Source of the DNA: Gammaproteobacteria bacterium
Lineage (GTDB): Bacteria; Pseudomonadota; Gammaproteobacteria; GCA-001735895
DNA length: 41,758 nt
Reading direction: 5' to 3'
Assembly: GCA_009937625.1 (NCBI GenBank)
Contig: JAACFA010000015.1
Coordinates: 1-41,758 of the forward strand
Shown here: positions 8,520 to 16,506 of the stretch, piece by piece
Position numbering within the stretch: position 1 is the stretch's first letter
Layout: each line of letters starts with the position of its first letter
Notes under the pieces: generated by a model
The model's input: only the letters and a program-made list of their open reading frames with translations
What the model was told of the DNA's origin: nothing
The model's database searches: none
Made by a program: the position numbers and the translations under genes

Positions 8520-9305
8520 TTACTGCATGGTTCTCGACAGAAACTGTCGAAAACGGTCAGAATTCGGATTCTGGAAAATCTGTTTCGGGTCCCCCTTCTC
8601 CTCGATCATGCCCTCGTGCAGGAACACGACTTCCGAAGAGACGTCTTTAGCAAAACCCATTTCATGCGTCACCACCAGCATGGTGCGGCCTTCCTCGGCC
8701 AGGTCGCGCATGACTTTCAGCACTTCGCCGACCAACTCGGGATCGAGCGCCGAGGTCGGTTCGTCGAACAGCATTACCGCGGGCTGCATCGCCAGACCGC
8801 GGGCTATCGCCACGCGCTGTTGCTGGCCACCGGAGAGCTGGGCCGGGTAATAATCCTTGCGATCGTAAATTCCGACCTTCTGCAGCAGGGCCTCGCCCTG
8901 CTCGATAGCCTCGGCCTTCGGAATTTTAAGCACATGGATCGGCGCTTCGATGACGTTTTCGATTACCGTCATGTGCGACCACAGGTTGAAGCTCTGGAAT
9001 ACCATACCCAGGCGCGCACGCAGACGTTCGACCTGGTGGATGTCCTCAGGCTGATACCGCCCGGCTTTATCGGTATGCATACGGATCTTTTCCCCAGCGA
9101 CATACACATCGCCGGCGGACGGGATCTCGAGCAGGTTGATACAGCGCAGGAAGGTGCTTTTGCCGGAACCGGAGGCGCCCAGGATCGAAATCACGTCCCC
9201 TTTGTGCGCCGTCATTGAAACGCCCTGAATTACCTTGTGATCGCCAAAGCTTTTGTGAAGGTCTACGACTTCAAGCGCCGCCTGGTCGCCTGATGCATTG
9301 CTCAT
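8520..9305 (-). CDS. Polar amino acid ABC transporter ATPase, HisP type
   Basis: A 261-residue ATPase that drives the importer from the cytoplasmic face. Walker A is 'GASGSGKST', the signature is 'LSGGQQQR', Walker B is '[15 protein letters not shown]', and the switch histidine is in 'VVTHEMGFA'. It is the first gene of the five-gene minus-strand run, with GGGAGG upstream of its ATG, so the operon promoter should lie in 9306-9418. The binding-protein gene follows 63 nt downstream, and a short GCCC-TTC-GGGC hairpin (8507-8517) sits right after this gene's stop. Confidence 0.92.
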   Translation of the reverse strand: MSNASGDQAALEVVDLHKSFGDHKVIQGVSMTAHKGDVISILGASGSGKSTFLRCINLLEIPSAGDVYVAGEKIRMHTDKAGRYQPEDIHQVERLRARLGMVFQSFNLWSHMTVIENVIEAPIHVLKIPKAEAIEQGEALLQKVGIYDRKDYYPAQLSGGQQQRVAIARGLAMQPAVMLFDEPTSALDPELVGEVLKVMRDLAEEGRTMLVVTHEMGFAKDVSSEVVFLHEGMIEEKGDPKQIFQNPNSDRFRQFLSRTMQ

Positions 9306-9418
9306 TCGGTTTTACCCTCCCGGGGTTATCGCTATGGGGCGATACTTTCTAGTTATGGCCACATGGTAACACTTTTTTGCGGCGCGCCGCACTATTCGAA
9401 TTGCCGGTCCAAACGGCG

Positions 9419-10288
9419 CTAACTGTGCAGCAAAAGCTCGATCATGCGCAGGGCCTGCGCGCCATAGCCGCCGCCGAACAGGTTTGCATGATTCAAAACG
9501 TGGTAAAGGTTGTAGAGGTCTCGGCGCCTTCGATAACCGGGATCGATCGGAAACCGCTCGCGGTAAGCCGCGAAGAAACGCTCACCCGGGTTACCGAACA
9601 ACTCCATCATCGCCAGGTCGGCTTCGTGATCGCCGTAGTAGCAGGCCGGATCGTATATAACCGGGTTACCCGCCGCGTCGGCCGCCTGGTTTCCACTCCA
9701 AAGGTCGCCGTGCAGTAGCGAGGCCCGCGGCCGGTAGTCGATGAAAAAATTGCCCAGCGCCTCGACCAAACGGTGCCCGGCATCGATCAGGTCGGCATCG
9801 AAGCCGTTGCGCTCCGCGAGCCCCAGTTGAAAACCAAGCCGATGCAGTCGCCAGAACTCGACCCAGTCGTCGCTATAGGTATTGCGCTGCGGTGTGCTGC
9901 CGATGGTATTGTCGCAGTCGAAGCCAAAACGCGGGTGGCAACAATGATGCATCGCGGCCAGCGCCTGTGCCAGCCGCTCCGGCTGCGCGCGACCGCTGAG
10001 CTCGATGTACTCCATCACGATGTAAGCCTCGTCGCCCTGGCAGCCGGTCTGATAAACCTCGGGCACGCGAATCGCGTTGCTGGCGTTTATCGCGTCGAGC
10101 CCGGCGCGCTCGGCTTCGAACATCGGTAGCAGCCGCGCATGATTGGTTTTGACGAAACAGGTCTCGCTGCCGATCTCGACACGGAAGGCGCGGTTGATAT
10201 CGCCTCCCGCAAGCGGCGTGGCGCGAACCTTAGCCGCCGGCAATCCCGACTGCCGTGTCAGCTCAGTAGCCAGTAGCTCCCAGTCCAT
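9419..10288 (-). CDS. Fructosamine-kinase family protein
   Basis: A small kinase-like protein of 289 residues from the fructosamine-3-kinase family (E. coli YniA type), which phosphorylates ketosamines on glycated amines or proteins for repair. Key features are the nucleotide-binding lysine region 'CFVKTNH', the hinge 'YIVMEYIEL', the catalytic loop 'LLHGDLWSGN' and the metal-binding 'IYDPACYYGDHEADLAM'. The start is set by a TGATG overlap with the upstream rluE stop at 10288-10290; a longer upstream extension would be low-complexity sequence inside rluE. The two genes are thus translationally coupled. The physiological substrate is not shown. Confidence 0.87.
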   Translation of the reverse strand: MDWELLATELTRQSGLPAAKVRATPLAGGDINRAFRVEIGSETCFVKTNHARLLPMFEAERAGLDAINASNAIRVPEVYQTGCQGDEAYIVMEYIELSGRAQPERLAQALAAMHHCCHPRFGFDCDNTIGSTPQRNTYSDDWVEFWRLHRLGFQLGLAERNGFDADLIDAGHRLVEALGNFFIDYRPRASLLHGDLWSGNQAADAAGNPVIYDPACYYGDHEADLAMMELFGNPGERFFAAYRERFPIDPGYRRRRDLYNLYHVLNHANLFGGGYGAQALRMIELLLHS

Positions 10289-10824
10289 CAGAGTATCCGG
10301 TACTCGCCGGGCCGCAGTTCGCCCAGCGTCCAGTCGCCGATCGCGATCCTGACCAGGCGCAGGGTCGGGTGCCCGACGGCGGCCGTCATGCGCCGCACCT
10401 GGCGATTGCGTCCCTCGTTTATTTCGAGCTGCAGCCACTGCGTCGGAATCTGTCGGCGCGCGCGTATCGGGGGATCGCGCGGCCATAGCCAGCCGGGTTC
10501 GTCGACAGCGCTGACTCGAGCCGGCCGGGTCAGGCCATCCTTGAGTTCGACCCCGCGCGCCAGCGTTTCCAACGCGGCCTGGTCGGGCTGGCCTTCCACC
10601 TGCGCCAGGTAGCGCTTCGGCATCTTGTGCCGCGGATTCGAAACCCGCGCCTGCAGCGCGCCATCGTCGGTTAACAACATCAACCCCTCGCTATCGAAGT
10701 CGAGCCGGCCGGCGGCATAGACGCCGGGCAGATCGATGTAGTCGGCCAGGGTTTGCTTACCGGGGTCGGGAGAAAACTGGCTCAGCACGCGGAAGGGTTT
10801 ATTGAACAGCAGGCTGGTGGTCAT
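10288..10824 (-). CDS. rluE: 23S rRNA pseudouridine synthase, RluE type
   Basis: A pseudouridine synthase of the RsuA/RluB/E/F family, 178 residues, with no S4 domain. It starts 'MTTSLLFNKPFRVLSQF' and has the catalytic 'GRLDFDSEGLMLL' (Asp42), then 'NPRHKMPKRYLAQVEG', 'INEGRNRQVRRM' and the RluE-like end 'IAIGDWTLGELRPGEY'. RluE modifies U2457 of 23S rRNA. The ATG at 10824 is chosen because it lies 1 nt past the xni stop codon (10826-10828); longer in-frame starts would run deep into xni and match nothing in the family. It is coupled to the kinase-like gene downstream. Confidence 0.85.
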   Translation of the reverse strand: MTTSLLFNKPFRVLSQFSPDPGKQTLADYIDLPGVYAAGRLDFDSEGLMLLTDDGALQARVSNPRHKMPKRYLAQVEGQPDQAALETLARGVELKDGLTRPARVSAVDEPGWLWPRDPPIRARRQIPTQWLQLEINEGRNRQVRRMTAAVGHPTLRLVRIAIGDWTLGELRPGEYRIL

Positions 10825-10825
10825 C

Positions 10826-11725
10826 TTACTCCTGCCGACCAGCAGCCGCATCGAGCCAGGCTTGCCAGCGCGACCTGCGCGCGGCGTCGAAAGCCTGTTC
10901 CTCGAGCATATCATCCAGGGTTGCGCGGTCGATCTCGCCACGCGCGATCTCCACCTGCTGCATTTCGGGTATCCCGCAGTTGATGCGCGTCAGTCCGAGG
11001 CTGATATCGAGCAGGCCTTCGTTCTCGATCAGCGACCGCTGCACCCGCGCCGCGTAGCGAAACTTCATATCGCCGACTTCGTCCAGGTGGCGGCGCAGAT
11101 TGTCGAGGCTATCGTATTTCTTCAACAGGCGCGCCGCGGTTTTCATGCCGATCTCGGGAATCCCGGGAATATTGTCGACCTTGTCACCCGCCAACGCCAG
11201 TTGATCGGCGATTTGCTGCGGGCGCACCCCGAATTTTTTACAGACCGCGCGGTAATCCAGCTTCTTATCGTCGAGATATGACCACCACCAATCCTGTTCG
11301 CCGACCAGCTGAGCCAGGTCCTTGTCCGCAGTCAGGATTGCAAGCGGTAAATGCGGCGATCGATGCCAGGCCGCCAGCGACCCGATCAGGTCGTCGGCTT
11401 CCCAACGATCACTGCTGACGCAGCTGATACCCAGCGCTTCGAGCCATTGCCGGCACCAGGCGAACTGGCGTTTCAGTTCCGCGGGCGCGGGACTGCGATT
11501 TGCCTTGTACTCGGGATAGATTGTCTTGCGCACCGATTGCGCGAGGCTCTCGTCGAAAGCGAATACCAGGCGACCGGGCGCCTGCTCGGTGAGCAGGCGG
11601 TAGACAAAGTCGCTAAAGCCGACGAAGGCCTGGTTGGGCTGCTGATGCACGTTCACCCGTTCTGGCTGCGGGCCAAACCAGGCGCGGAACACGAAAATGC
11701 TGGAATCGACCAGGAACAGGCGCAT
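10826..11725 (-). CDS. xni: 5'-3' exonuclease/flap endonuclease of the Xni type
   Basis: A 299-residue 5' nuclease related to the N-terminal domain of DNA polymerase I. Metal-binding acidic residues appear in 'MRLFLVDSSIFVFRAWFG', 'LVFAFDES', 'WEADDLIGSLA' and 'AILTADKDLAQLV'. A helix-hairpin-helix is seen in 'DNIPGIPEIGMKTAARLLKK'. Preferred start is ATG 11725, directly before the conserved 'RLFLVDSS'; an in-frame TTG lies 21 nt upstream. It heads the xni-rluE-kinase run. Xni and PolA-N cannot be confused here because no polymerase domain follows. The C-terminal 40 residues after 'GIPEMQQ' look lineage-specific. Confidence 0.82.
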   Translation of the reverse strand: MRLFLVDSSIFVFRAWFGPQPERVNVHQQPNQAFVGFSDFVYRLLTEQAPGRLVFAFDESLAQSVRKTIYPEYKANRSPAPAELKRQFAWCRQWLEALGISCVSSDRWEADDLIGSLAAWHRSPHLPLAILTADKDLAQLVGEQDWWWSYLDDKKLDYRAVCKKFGVRPQQIADQLALAGDKVDNIPGIPEIGMKTAARLLKKYDSLDNLRRHLDEVGDMKFRYAARVQRSLIENEGLLDISLGLTRINCGIPEMQQVEIARGEIDRATLDDMLEEQAFDAARRSRWQAWLDAAAGRQE

Positions 11726-11815
11726 TGACTCAATCAAAGATAGCAACTAAGGATTAAAGATTTTACAACGGGGTTTGCTATATTCGCGCGCAAAATTTTC
11801 GACTTTACAATAAAG

Positions 11816-12218
11816 ATGCAACGTTTCATCGCTATTCTGTTTTGCCTGCTGGTGACCGAGCCGGCCTTCGCGGCGACCTCGGTCCAGGATTTGCAGCAAT
11901 TGATTTCGCAGCAGCGCTACGCCACGGCCACGCCAAACGGTGAGCAGGTGATGCAGCTGTTGTCGACCTGGCTGGCCGACTGGGAGAGCCTCGATCACGA
12001 GCGCTATCGACGTCGAGTACAGCAGGCTCAACATATTCAACTACCCCGGCGAAGAAAACCTGATGCTGATGCAGTTCGAGCAAAGCTACCGCAGCAACAA
12101 CCTGAACGTCGATTCGCCGAAAGAGCTTTACCGGCGCAATACCGAGGCGAACTGGCACATCGTTTACGAGGGTAACCGCACATTCCCGGCCCCCGATACT
12201 GCCATCGTCGATAACTGA
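11816..12218 (+). pseudogene. Secreted NTF2-like protein (Cds6/L,D-transpeptidase-associated type), broken
   Basis: The reading frame opens with a clear signal peptide ('MQRFIAILFCLLVTEPAFAA') and runs through the first helix of an NTF2-like domain ('LLSTWLADWESLDHERY', near 11960-12007). The frame then changes. The rest of the domain is in another frame from about 12009 to the TGA at 12218: 'VEYSRLNIFNYPGEENLM', 'FEQSYRSNN', 'YRRNTEANWHIVYEG'. These C-terminal motifs match the NTF2-like domain found on periplasmic L,D-transpeptidase/Cds6-type proteins. About 30 residues normally lie between the two halves, so sequence is missing as well as out of frame. Upstream, 'LISQQRYATA' looks like the start of a lost TPR region. 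Decay or assembly error are both possible. Confidence 0.65.
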
Positions 12219-12329
12219 TTCCGGACAATCATTGATCCCGGCGCAGGAATTCGCGCCTCATGTCATCGCCCTGCCGGGTCGCTTCGTCCCCTTGCGAAGC
12301 CCGCCCCATGTTCGGCCTGCAGCTGTCCG

Positions 12330-12800
12330 CTAGTTGCGATACTTGTGACAACCGACGCAACTGCCTGTCAGCCGGCCAAGCGCATAGTAATTCGGCGGAT
12401 TGGCGCGGGCGTCGCGAATAGCGTTACTTACATCGATCTTGAAATCGTCGATATGCTCGTCAATGACGAGGTGATTGGTGGTGACGCCGCCACCGAATTC
12501 AGCGGTGAGGCCCTTGATCTTGTTTAGCAGGTCGAGGATGCGTTGCTGCTGATCGCCCCTGACGTCCGAGTCTTCCAGCTGGATTTCATCGAGCTGACGC
12601 AGGTAGAAACTGAGCAACACCATCTTGCTCCTTAGCTGGTCTCGCTCCAGGTAAACGTAATCGTTCGGATATGTCGCCTTGCGAATCTGGGCGCAGCCGA
12701 ACACGACGCCAGCACAAAGTAAAGCGACCAGCACCAGTCGCAGCCTGTTATTGCCGCCTGGATTCGGGAAATTCGTTGGGTTCAGGCATTTATATTTCAT
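12330..12800 (-). CDS. Small cytochrome c-type lipoprotein with C-terminal CxxCH
   Basis: A 156-residue exported protein. The hydrophobic segment 'LRLVLVALLCAGVVFGC' ends in a lipobox-like 'VFGC', so the mature N-terminal cysteine is probably lipidated. The body is charged and helical, and the C-terminus carries one haem c motif, 'GSCVGCHKYRN'. A haem site at the very end of a helical protein recalls cytochrome c', but the rest does not match any family I can name. The ATG at 12800 is preferred over an in-frame GTG at 12812. It stands alone between a pseudogene and rlmG. The function is unknown; electron transfer or gas binding at the periplasmic face is possible. Confidence 0.7.
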   Translation of the reverse strand: MKYKCLNPTNFPNPGGNNRLRLVLVALLCAGVVFGCAQIRKATYPNDYVYLERDQLRSKMVLLSFYLRQLDEIQLEDSDVRGDQQQRILDLLNKIKGLTAEFGGGVTTNHLVIDEHIDDFKIDVSNAIRDARANPPNYYALGRLTGSCVGCHKYRN

Positions 12801-12990
12801 ATTAGCTATCACTGACTTCAGGATTGGAGGCCTCGGGCCTGTTACTCGTCAATTGACTGTTTATCGGATTAGTAGATCACCTCATGCTATTCCAGGCATT
12901 GACCTGAATCATGGCCCTGGCGATGAACGACCCGACACCGACTCCCGTAAACGATGTTGCTGGCCCATTCTAGCAGGCCCGGTTCCCGGA

Positions 12991-14148
12991 TTAATTTCTG
13001 ATCGATGCGAGGATAACAAACTTGCTGTTGGCGGCAACGGTTTCGCAGTTGCCGAACAGCTTCTTGAGCTTGGCGTGGTAGCCGAGATGGCGATTGGCGA
13101 CGATACGCACCTCGCCGCCGGCTGCCAACACGCGGCGGGCATCCTTGAACATGCCCCAGGCGATAGCATCTCCCAAGCTGTGCTGCTGGTGAAACGGCGG
13201 ATTGATCAGAACCAGGTCCTGGCTCGCGTCGGGAACGCCCGGCAGGCAGTCCCCGACCGTAAATACCGCGTCCCGAGTCCCCGCGAAAGCGTCCCGAAAA
13301 TTTGCCTCGGCGCTGGCGATCGCCATGAAAGATTCGTCGCTGAATAGCAGGCCCGCGCCGGGATTGAGCGCCGCCGCGACCAGGCCCAGCACCCCGCAGC
13401 CGCAGCCGAGATCGACGATGTGTCGAAAACGCGGGTCCTGCGGCATATGCTCGAGCAACAGCCGGCTGCCGGGATCGAGGCGATCGCGACTGAACAGGCT
13501 GGCGTGATTCTGAATCCTGTAGCTTCGATCGACCACCAGTTCGTAGCTATCGGGGTAGGGACTCTGTCCCTCATTAATCGAGTGATCACGCTCAACCAGG
13601 ATCAAGCGGCTTTTCTTGAAAGCCCGGGTCGTCGTCGTCGGGCCGATGATCGATTCGAACAGCTCGAGCGTGGAATTATGGATATTGCGCGCCATGCCCG
13701 CGGCGATGATATGGGTGTCGCGATGCAGTATCGCACGCAACGCGTAGAGCTGGTGCTCCAGCAATGCCCGCGTCTTCGGAATCTTGATCAACACGCAATC
13801 GACGTCGACGCTCGGAAAATCGATACCCGAGTTGGTTTTTACCTGGTCGACCGCATAACCGTTCGCCAGCAGGTTATCGCGCAGCGCCTGCTGCGCCAGG
13901 AAGGAATCGTTCCAGGAGTAAACCGGATGGTCGGCGAGTGCAACCGCGAGCGCGCCGAAAGCGTCGTTTAGTATCAGCAACCTGCCGTGCCGTGACAATA
14001 CCTGGATATCGGCCAGGTGGTTCAGCAGGAATTCATCGGCCGCATCCCAGGCCTGCAGGTTGTCGTCGCGCGGATTGCGCTGCAGTTCGAATTCGCCCTG
14101 AGGTAGCAGCAGGGTTTTGTGCCGGTCGACCGGTAATGGCTTGTTCAT
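12991..14148 (-). CDS. rlmG: 23S rRNA (guanine-N2) methyltransferase, RlmG type
   Basis: A two-domain methyltransferase of 385 residues, close to the E. coli RlmG length (about 378). The N-terminal degenerate domain ends near residue 210. The catalytic half has the AdoMet motif 'VDLGCGCGVLGLVAA' and the guanine-N2 signature 'DLVLINPPFHQQHSLGD'. RlmG methylates G1835 of 23S rRNA using AdoMet; the paralogue RsmC has a similar core, but the overall fit and the FHQQH ending favour RlmG. Its ATG overlaps the stop of the upstream sterol-desaturase gene by 4 nt (ATGA), so the two are cotranslated. Confidence 0.85.
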   Translation of the reverse strand: MNKPLPVDRHKTLLLPQGEFELQRNPRDDNLQAWDAADEFLLNHLADIQVLSRHGRLLILNDAFGALAVALADHPVYSWNDSFLAQQALRDNLLANGYAVDQVKTNSGIDFPSVDVDCVLIKIPKTRALLEHQLYALRAILHRDTHIIAAGMARNIHNSTLELFESIIGPTTTTRAFKKSRLILVERDHSINEGQSPYPDSYELVVDRSYRIQNHASLFSRDRLDPGSRLLLEHMPQDPRFRHIVDLGCGCGVLGLVAAALNPGAGLLFSDESFMAIASAEANFRDAFAGTRDAVFTVGDCLPGVPDASQDLVLINPPFHQQHSLGDAIAWGMFKDARRVLAAGGEVRIVANRHLGYHAKLKKLFGNCETVAANSKFVILASIRN

Positions 14149-14975
14149 ACCCGACTTCTAAATGGCAGGGCCAGCATACCCGGCAACCGGTCGACCTGCC
14201 GCGGATCGCGAAATTCCGGGATGCCGATCGTCATCGCGTCATGACCCCGTTGCGGTTGATCGATGTAGGTACCGAAGGCCCGATCCCACAGCGACAGGTT
14301 GAAACCGAAGTTGCTGTTGGTTTCATCGCGCAGGATCGAATGATGCACGCGGTGCATATCCGGGGTTACCAGCAAGCCGCGTACCCAGCGATCGACGCTG
14401 CGCGGCAACCGTACGTTGGCGTGATTGAAAAGCGCCATGCCGTTCAGCAGAATTTCGAATACCAGCACTGCGAGCAATGCCGGACCGAGCAGCGCGATTA
14501 CTCCCCACTTGATCAGCATCGAGACCACTATCTCGATGGTGTGAAATCGTGAACCCGTCGTCAGGTCGATATCGAGATCGGCATGATGCACGCGGTGCAG
14601 CCGCCACAGCAGCGGCACCCGGTGCATCATTAAATGTTGCAGGTAAATCGCGAGGTCGAGCAGCAGCACGGCCACCACGACCTCGACCCAGAACGGCAGC
14701 GCCAGCCAGTTGAACAGGCCCCAGCCCATGTCGTTCACCGAATAGGCGATGCCGACGGCCGCGGCCGGGAACAAAAATCTCAACACGACACTGTTGAGCA
14801 GCAGCAAGCCGAGATTATTGGCCCAGCGCTGCAGCTTCGAGACGCTCAAAACCCGCCGCGGCGCAAGCAGCTCCCAAACCAGCATCACGGTAAAGATGGC
14901 CGCAAAGAAACCGAGCCGGTAAGCGACTTCCTGCTCCAGCACCAGGGATTCGATGGTAGATTCCATAACCGGCAT
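14145..14975 (-). CDS. Sterol desaturase/fatty acid hydroxylase-family membrane protein
   Basis: An integral membrane di-iron protein of 276 residues with about four transmembrane segments. The histidine clusters are 'QHLMMH', 'HRVHHAD', 'FNHANV' and 'DMHRVHHS', spaced as in the fatty acid hydroxylase superfamily. It should hydroxylate or desaturate a lipid, but bacterial members act on diverse lipids, and nothing nearby fixes the substrate. It is translationally coupled to rlmG downstream (4-nt overlap), a partner with no obvious functional link. The ATG at 14975 is not preceded by a strong ribosome site; an in-frame ATG lies three codons in (MPVM). Confidence 0.82.
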   Translation of the reverse strand: MPVMESTIESLVLEQEVAYRLGFFAAIFTVMLVWELLAPRRVLSVSKLQRWANNLGLLLLNSVVLRFLFPAAAVGIAYSVNDMGWGLFNWLALPFWVEVVVAVLLLDLAIYLQHLMMHRVPLLWRLHRVHHADLDIDLTTGSRFHTIEIVVSMLIKWGVIALLGPALLAVLVFEILLNGMALFNHANVRLPRSVDRWVRGLLVTPDMHRVHHSILRDETNSNFGFNLSLWDRAFGTYIDQPQRGHDAMTIGIPEFRDPRQVDRLPGMLALPFRSRV

Positions 14976-15079
14976 TTTCAGGCAAAACCCTCGACATTGA
15001 CAGTCAAAATGAAAAAGCGCTTAATCGAGTTTCGGGAAAACACTCGAGATCCGGCGCCGACAACTGAAGGAGTAGATCG

Positions 15080-16423
15080 ATGAATGCAACCACAAGTTCA
15101 CTTGTGGACGCCAGAGGCGTCCCCGTTTCAGATTGCAAGCCCCAATCCCTGCAAGACTACGAGACCGCGCTGTTGCAGTTTCACAGTTATTTCGGCGACC
15201 CTACGGAAACCCTGTCGAAAACCCTGGAGGCAGACCCCGAGTTCGTCCTGGGGCATGTATTTTTCGCCAGCGCCCTGCTGATGATGACCGAACGACAGTA
15301 CCTGCCAATGATCCGCGAGCACGTCGAGGCGGCGGAAGCGCTCGACAGTAAAGCCAACGCGCGCGAACGACAATTGACGCTGGCCGCGCGCCAGTGGATG
15401 GAAGGCGATTGGGACCGCGCCAGCCTGACCTGGGACCAGGTGCTGCTGGATCACCCGCTCGATGCAATGGCACTACAGCTCGGCCATCTAACCGATTTCT
15501 ACCGCGGGGACTGTTTCAACCTGCGCGACCGGGTATGCCGGGTCATGACCAGCTGGGACAAGAGCGTTCCGGGTTACTCCTATATTCTCGGCATGCAGGC
15601 TTTCGGTTTCGAGGAATGCAACCAGTACGACAAGGCCGAACTGGTGTCGAACACCGCGCTGGAAATGGAGGCGCGCGACCCCTGGGCAATACATGCGCTG
15701 GCGCACGTGCTCGAAATGCAGGGCCGCTTCGACGAAGGCAAGACCATGTACCGCGAGCGCGAAAACGACTGGGCGCCCGACAACGGCTTCGCCTTTCATA
15801 ACTGGTGGCACCTGGCCCTGTATCACATCGAGCACGAGGATTTCGACAGCGCCCTGAACCTGTACGACGAACAGATACTGCCGGACGATTCAGACGTCTC
15901 ACTGCAAATGCTGGACGCCAGCGCGCTGCTGTGGCGACTGCTTCTGCAAGGTGTCGAGCCGGGATCGCGCTGGGATCGAATCGCGCAACTGTGGGCCAAC
16001 AAGACCCCGGTCGAGAACGGTTACTATGCCTTCAACGACCTGCATGCCGTCATCTCCTTTGTCGGTGCGGGACGCTTCGACGCCGCCCGCGAAGTGCTGG
16101 CCGCGGTCGAGGCCGCGGCACGTGACAACGCCGGCGTGACGCGCATGATGGCGCAGGATGTCGGTATCGCGACCTGCCGCGCAATGATCGCCTTCGGCGA
16201 GCAGCGCTACGCGGATGTGCTGGACCAGTTGCTGCCGATTCGCACCGTCGCGCATCGCTTCGGCGGCAGCCACGCGCAACGCGATATCCTGACGCAAACC
16301 CTGATCGAATCGGCGCTGCGTGGTGACCGACCCGAGCTGGCGCGCAACCTGATCAGCGAGCGCAAGCTGCACAAACCGTTCACGCCGCTGAGCCAGCGTT
16401 TCGCGTCCAAGCTAGCGGCTTAG
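15080..16423 (+). CDS. TPR protein resembling eukaryotic TTC38
   Basis: A soluble helical protein of 447 residues, with no signal peptide. Helix-turn-helix repeats run through its length. Recognisable elements include 'DPEFVLGHVFFASALLMM', 'MEGDWDRASLTWDQVLLDHP', 'DPWAIHALAHVLEMQGRFDE' and 'NWWHLALYHIEHEDFDSALN'. The 'HALAHVLEMQGR' and 'WHLALYHIE' motifs match the TTC38-type family, whose biochemical function is unknown. A strong ribosome site (AAGGAG) precedes the ATG. The gene stands alone, 83 nt before the antiporter remnant. The cytoplasmic role is not predicted. Confidence 0.75.
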   Translation: MNATTSSLVDARGVPVSDCKPQSLQDYETALLQFHSYFGDPTETLSKTLEADPEFVLGHVFFASALLMMTERQYLPMIREHVEAAEALDSKANARERQLTLAARQWMEGDWDRASLTWDQVLLDHPLDAMALQLGHLTDFYRGDCFNLRDRVCRVMTSWDKSVPGYSYILGMQAFGFEECNQYDKAELVSNTALEMEARDPWAIHALAHVLEMQGRFDEGKTMYRERENDWAPDNGFAFHNWWHLALYHIEHEDFDSALNLYDEQILPDDSDVSLQMLDASALLWRLLLQGVEPGSRWDRIAQLWANKTPVENGYYAFNDLHAVISFVGAGRFDAAREVLAAVEAAARDNAGVTRMMAQDVGIATCRAMIAFGEQRYADVLDQLLPIRTVAHRFGGSHAQRDILTQTLIESALRGDRPELARNLISERKLHKPFTPLSQRFASKLAA

Positions 16424-16506
16424 TACGATAAGAGCTGCTGCGGAGAGATGTTCAAGCAAGATTGCGCCGAGGCCCTGGGCCCGCATCACGATAAACCAGC
16501 CCTGAC

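Noticed and set aside
9378-9391. 14-bp perfect palindrome TGCGGCGCGCCGCA as terminator of the kinase-like gene
   Set aside because: On the minus strand it is followed by an A-run, not a U-run; on the plus strand the T-run precedes it. It does not fit an intrinsic terminator.
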